The position numbers and the translations under genes were made by a program. Source: Thermoplasmata archaeon (GTDB lineage: Archaea > Thermoplasmatota > Thermoplasmata > Lutacidiplasmatales > UBA184). From it: a DNA stretch of 8,163 nt. Positions within the stretch are counted from its first letter, which is position 1. Every line of letters starts with the position of its first letter. Shown piece by piece: positions 6,056 to 8,163 of this stretch. The stretch spans positions 1-8,163 of the forward strand of contig JASHSA010000098.1 of the NCBI GenBank assembly GCA_030037035.1. Reading direction: 5' to 3'. The notes beneath the pieces are model-generated. The model was given only the letters and a program-made list of their open reading frames with translations. It was not told the DNA's origin and ran no database searches.

Positions 6056-6090
6056 GGGGCCAAGTGCCGCCGCAGCGAGGCCGCCCTGGG

Positions 6091-6501
6091 ATGCCGTCCA
6101 AGCCCCGCAGAAAACCTTCGCGCAAGGCTCCCGGAAGTACGGCGCCGCGCCGAGCACGCCCGGCCGCGAAGCGAACGCCGTCCCCGGCGAGGAAGGCGGA
6201 GCCGAGGCCGGGCAAGCCTGCCCCAGCGAAGTCCGCGGCGAAGCTCGCCGCAAAGCCCGCGAGCAAGGCCGGCGCGAAGCCGCCTGCGAAGGCCGCCTCG
6301 GCGAAGGAGCCCGTACCCGAGCTCGCGGTCCCCCTGCCCGGAGGACGCCGGCACGTCCTTTCGCTCTCGTTCGTCCGTGACGGCGACGAGTTCCTCGCCC
6401 GCCTGGAGACCGACGGCGGTCACATCACCGAACTGAAGAACCGCTCGCTCGACCAGCTGCTCACGCTCGTCGCCGGCGAGCTCGAAGACCTGCTCGCCTA
6501 G
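6091..6501 (+). CDS. Small protein with histone-H1-like Lys/Ala/Pro tail and conserved-looking C-terminal domain
   Basis: A 136-residue protein of unknown family. Residues 1-72 are strongly basic and low in complexity, made of Lys, Arg, Ala, Pro and Ser with irregular AAK/KPA units (KPAPAKSAAKLAAKPASKA), as in linker-histone tails and bacterial H1-like proteins. Such tails usually bind nucleic acid non-specifically. Residues 77-136 form a compact domain with two likely strands (HVLSLSFVRDGDEFLARLET) and an acidic amphipathic helix (SLDQLLTLVAGELEDLLA) that could mediate pairing. I do not recognise this domain. The ATG at 6091 fits the TATA-like box at 6046-6055; an in-frame GTG at 6064 would add nine residues. 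It converges on the two-helix membrane gene with a five-base gap. Nucleic-acid binding is inference from composition; chromatin, ribosome and other RNA-binding roles all fit. Confidence 0.72.
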   Translation: MPSKPRRKPSRKAPGSTAPRRARPAAKRTPSPARKAEPRPGKPAPAKSAAKLAAKPASKAGAKPPAKAASAKEPVPELAVPLPGGRRHVLSLSFVRDGDEFLARLETDGGHITELKNRSLDQLLTLVAGELEDLLA

Positions 6502-6515
6502 CGCCCTCAGGGCGC
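6501..6515. terminator. Hairpin across two convergent stop codons
   Basis: GCGCCC, loop TCA, GGGCGC forms a 6-bp stem (7-bp inverted repeat about a central C). It begins at the last base of the plus-strand TAG (6499-6501), and its loop region contains the minus-strand stop (6507-6509). The layout is the same as at 146-160. No T-run follows. It may end or protect both transcripts. Confidence 0.4.
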
Positions 6516-7067
6516 CGGTTCGTCCTCGGGGGCCGGCTCCGGCAGCAGTCCCTCGTCGACCGTGAACGTCCGGCGGGTGCTCCCGCCGAAGATCTCGACC
6601 GTCTCGACCGCGGTCGAGGAGAGCCAGCCGGGGGGGACGCGGCGCAGCACCGTCACCCGAAGTCGGTCTCGGCCCGGAAAGACGTAGCGCCGGCCGAACC
6701 TCCCGACGACGACCGTCTGGCGCTCCGAGAGGAGGACCTCCCGAGGGGCGGACCCGAGCGCGACGGTCGCCCCGGCGAGCGCGAGGAGCGCCGCGATCGC
6801 CGCGAACGCCCCGAGCTCGTTCGCCGCGCCCGGGCCGGTGCCGCCGGGCGCGAGGCGTGCGAGGACCGCGAGCAGCGCGTAGACGACGGCGATCCCGACC
6901 ACGTACAGGACGGCGAGCCAGAGCGCGCGGCGCAGGGCGGCGGTGTTCGGCCGGCGTTCCACCGGACGCGAAGGCGCCGGCGAAGGGACCGACAGGCCCG
7001 ACCGTCCCGGGGGCTCCGGCGCCGGTCCGCTGCTCCGGGCGACGCGGACGGGCCGTGCTCCGCTCAC
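6507..7067 (-). CDS. Two-helix membrane protein with a PH-like beta domain
   Basis: A 186-residue protein I cannot name. A Pro/Arg-rich, probably disordered N-terminus (1-43) is followed by two hydrophobic helices, about 46-70 (LRRALWLAVLYVVGIAVVYALLAVLARL) and 84-104 (LGAFAAIAALLALAGATVALG), joined by a Gly-rich turn. Next comes a beta-rich domain (108-173) with REVLLSERQTVVVGRFGRRYVFPGRDRLRVTVLRRV and a basic strand ending RRTFTVDEGLL. The plan of two helices then a strand-rich cytosolic domain resembles bacterial/archaeal PH-domain membrane proteins (bPH2/DUF304-like), but that match is by layout only. The tail is Pro/Glu-rich. The start is GTG 7067-7065, with GGGAG (7075-7079) seven bases upstream. 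It is divergent from the YjbQ-like gene and convergent with the basic-tail gene. Confidence 0.65.
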   Translation of the reverse strand: MSGARPVRVARSSGPAPEPPGRSGLSVPSPAPSRPVERRPNTAALRRALWLAVLYVVGIAVVYALLAVLARLAPGGTGPGAANELGAFAAIAALLALAGATVALGSAPREVLLSERQTVVVGRFGRRYVFPGRDRLRVTVLRRVPPGWLSSTAVETVEIFGGSTRRTFTVDEGLLPEPAPEDEPAP

Positions 7068-7103
7068 GCTCGTGCTCCCGTACCGGCAAGCGGTCCCCCC
7101 GAG

Positions 7104-7111
7104 GCTTAAGG
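7104..7111. promoter_or_regulatory. CTTAAG box between divergent genes
   Basis: GCTTAAGG, with a palindromic CTTAAG core (7105-7110), is the only AT-rich word in the 68-base gap. Its centre is 29 bases from the ATG at 7136, so the plus-strand mRNA would be nearly leaderless, consistent with the absence of a ribosome site there. On the minus strand a start near 7080 would leave the GGGAG site and 13 bases before the GTG at 7067. It is a weak TATA match, so moderate confidence. Confidence 0.45.
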
Positions 7112-7135
7112 CTCGTGTCGGACGCTCGGAGCCCC

Positions 7136-7549
7136 ATGGTCAGCCGGACGGAGTACCTGGAGATGCGTACGAAGGCGTCGCGCGAGTTCGTGAACCTGAC
7201 CGAGCCGGTCCGTGCGATCGTCCGCCGGAGCGGCGTCGCGGAGGGGTTCGTCCTCGTCTCTTCGATGCACATCACGTCGGCGGTGTTCGTCAACGACAAC
7301 GAGGCCGGGCTCCTCGCCGACATCGGGCGGTGGGCGGAGCGGCTCGCTCCCCGGGGGGACTACGAGCACCACCGGACCGGCGAGTCCAACGGGGACGCCC
7401 ACCTCAAGAACCTCCTGTTGGGCCACCAGGTCGTCCTGCCGGTGACCCGCGGCGAGCTCGACCTCGGGCCGTGGGAGCAGCTGTTCTACGGCGAGTTCGA
7501 CGGCCAGCGGCCGAAGCGCGTCGTCGTGAAGGTCGTCGGCGACGCCTAG
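7136..7549 (+). CDS. YjbQ/UPF0047 family protein (secondary thiamine-phosphate synthase-like)
   Basis: A 137-residue protein of full family length. Conserved blocks are all present: SSMHITSAVFVNDNE (42-56), D62, EHHRTGESNGDAHLKNLLLG (77-96), and PVTRGELDLGPWEQLFYGEFDG (102-123), followed by RPKR and a final strand VVVKV. The His, Asp and Glu residues of these blocks form the presumed active or metal site in a small trimeric beta-rich fold. Family members are annotated as having thiamine-phosphate synthase activity, but this is often described as a secondary activity and the physiological role remains unclear. ATG 7136-7138 is placed from the family N-terminus and the box at 7104-7111; I see no ribosome site, as expected for a leaderless message. 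Its TAG overlaps the stop of the dehydrogenase gene on the other strand in CTAG. Confidence 0.9.
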   Translation: MVSRTEYLEMRTKASREFVNLTEPVRAIVRRSGVAEGFVLVSSMHITSAVFVNDNEAGLLADIGRWAERLAPRGDYEHHRTGESNGDAHLKNLLLGHQVVLPVTRGELDLGPWEQLFYGEFDGQRPKRVVVKVVGDA

Positions 7550-8163
7550 GCCTCGAGCGCGGGGTCGGTCGCCGCGCCGCCGGCTCCGGCCGGGCGTGGG
7601 AGCGGCGCGTCGAGGTCGACCTCGGGGACCTTGCGCGCGATCTCCTTCGCCATCGCCGAGCAGCCGGAGGGGGGGACCGGTCGGTTCGTGTAGCCCGGCA
7701 GCGCAAGATCGTAGGTGACGACCTTCTTCTCGGCGATCGTCTCCCAGACCGCGCGGAAGACCCGGTCGGCCGCCTCGCGCTCGCCGAGATGGCGGAGCAG
7801 CAGCTCGACGCAGAGGATCTCCGCGACCGGGTCGGCGCGGTCCTGGCCCGCGTACTTCGGCGCGGAGCCGTGGACCGGCTCGAACGCGGCGATCTCCTCG
7901 CCGAACAGCGCCCCCGGGGCGACCCCCAGCCCGCCGGCGAGCCCCGCGCAGAGGTCGGAGAGGATGTCGCCGAAGAGGTTGGTGGTGACGATCACGTCGT
8001 ACTCGCTCGGCTTCTTGACGAGCTGCATGCACATGTTGTCGATCAGCCGCTCGTCGGAGGCGACGTCGGGGTACTGCGCGGCCAGCTCGCGGAACGCCAC
8101 CTGGAACAGCCCGCCGGTCGTCTTCATGATGTTCGCCTTGTGGACCGCCGTGACGCGGCGCCG
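7546..8163 (-). CDS. icd: Isocitrate dehydrogenase (probably NADP-dependent), C-terminal part
   Basis: The window edge cuts the 5' end; 205 residues remain, reading into 8163. Isocitrate dehydrogenase oxidises isocitrate to 2-oxoglutarate and CO2 in the citric-acid cycle. Visible blocks are VTAVHKANIMK (4-14), with Lys9 matching catalytic Lys230 of the E. coli enzyme; NLFGDILSD (63-71), with the metal-binding Asp66 and Asp70; GGLGVAPGA (77-85); and FEPVHGSAPKYAGQD. In the last, Lys103 and Tyr104 match E. coli Lys344 and Tyr345, which favour NADP, and Tyr151 (VTYD) matches Tyr391. The Arg395 position is Leu155, so specificity is likely but not certain. Isopropylmalate dehydrogenases normally have Asp-Ile where Lys-Tyr is found here, which argues against that sister enzyme. 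A Pro/Ala-rich tail of about 20 residues ends the protein. Convergent with the YjbQ-like gene. Confidence 0.78.
   Translation of the reverse strand, partial: RRRVTAVHKANIMKTTGGLFQVAFRELAAQYPDVASDERLIDNMCMQLVKKPSEYDVIVTTNLFGDILSDLCAGLAGGLGVAPGALFGEEIAAFEPVHGSAPKYAGQDRADPVAEILCVELLLRHLGEREAADRVFRAVWETIAEKKVVTYDLALPGYTNRPVPPSGCSAMAKEIARKVPEVDLDAPLPRPAGAGGAATDPALEA

Noticed and set aside
6064..6090. GTG at 6064 as the start of the basic-tail protein
   Set aside because: A start site set by the box at 6046-6055 would fall downstream of it; the ATG at 6091 fits better. Not fully excluded.
6091..6306. Possible tandem DNA repeat in the AAG/GCG-rich stretch
   Set aside because: The units are irregular in length and order. 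It is a low-complexity coding region for the Lys/Ala/Pro tail, not a true tandem array.
3940..7323. A 1127-codon open frame on the minus strand running across several genes
   Set aside because: It is Arg/Gly/Pro-rich without domains and lies in another frame of the membrane-protein gene and antisense to mptE, the basic-tail gene and the YjbQ-like gene. Long false frames are expected in DNA this GC-rich.
1..8163. Mobile elements, CRISPR arrays, tRNA or rRNA genes, defence genes
   Set aside because: No spaced direct repeats, transposase or integrase motifs, tRNA-like cloverleaf or rRNA-like segments were seen; the window is filled by housekeeping and single unknown genes.

Overview
The window is visibly very GC-rich (about 70 % or more by eye, not counted) and reads as archaeal chromosomal DNA. 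The evidence is a compact cluster for FtsZ, SecE/Sec61-gamma, Spt5/NusG and ribosomal protein L11, an MptE-type pterin pyrophosphokinase, TATA-like boxes 25-30 bases upstream of starts, and several GTG starts. A high-GC member of Thermoplasmatota or another euryarchaeal lineage is my best guess. That placement is inference and has not been tested by phylogeny. The window is almost fully coding, with no gap above 300 bases. I see no tRNA, rRNA, CRISPR array, transposase or insertion sequence.

Layout. At 1-144 (+) lies the tail of a small heat-shock protein. It converges on a five-gene minus-strand unit running from 3342 down to 190: ftsZ, secE, spt5, rpl11 and a small unrecognised gene. Spacing is 13 and 17 bases, then overlaps of 11 and 4 bases, so this looks like one operon joining division, secretion, transcription elongation and translation. 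Spt5 carries an extra N-terminal region of about 180 residues before its NGN and KOW domains. Divergent from ftsZ, and sharing one near-symmetrical TATA box, is mptE (3424-4161, +). Its 3' end overlaps that of a 610-residue multi-membrane protein resembling GT-C glycosyltransferases (4128-5960, -).

The right part holds two divergent/convergent pairs. A small protein with a histone-H1-like Lys/Ala/Pro tail (6091-6501, +) converges on a two-helix membrane protein (6507-7067, -). A YjbQ-family protein (7136-7549, +) converges on, and shares a CTAG stop palindrome with, the C-terminal part of an isocitrate dehydrogenase-like enzyme (7546-8163, -, cut by the window edge).

Regulatory layout. The three divergent junctions (3343-3423, 5961-6090, 7068-7135) each hold one short AT-rich box that could serve both directions. 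Two convergent junctions have 6-bp-stem, 3-nt-loop GC hairpins. The one comparable AT-rich island inside a gene is near the 3' end of ftsZ (2272-2301). There the codons change to AT-ending ones, competing hairpins can form, and a 20-bp palindrome follows at 2220-2239. This is the strongest candidate for an undescribed regulatory element here. No clearly new multi-gene system is visible.
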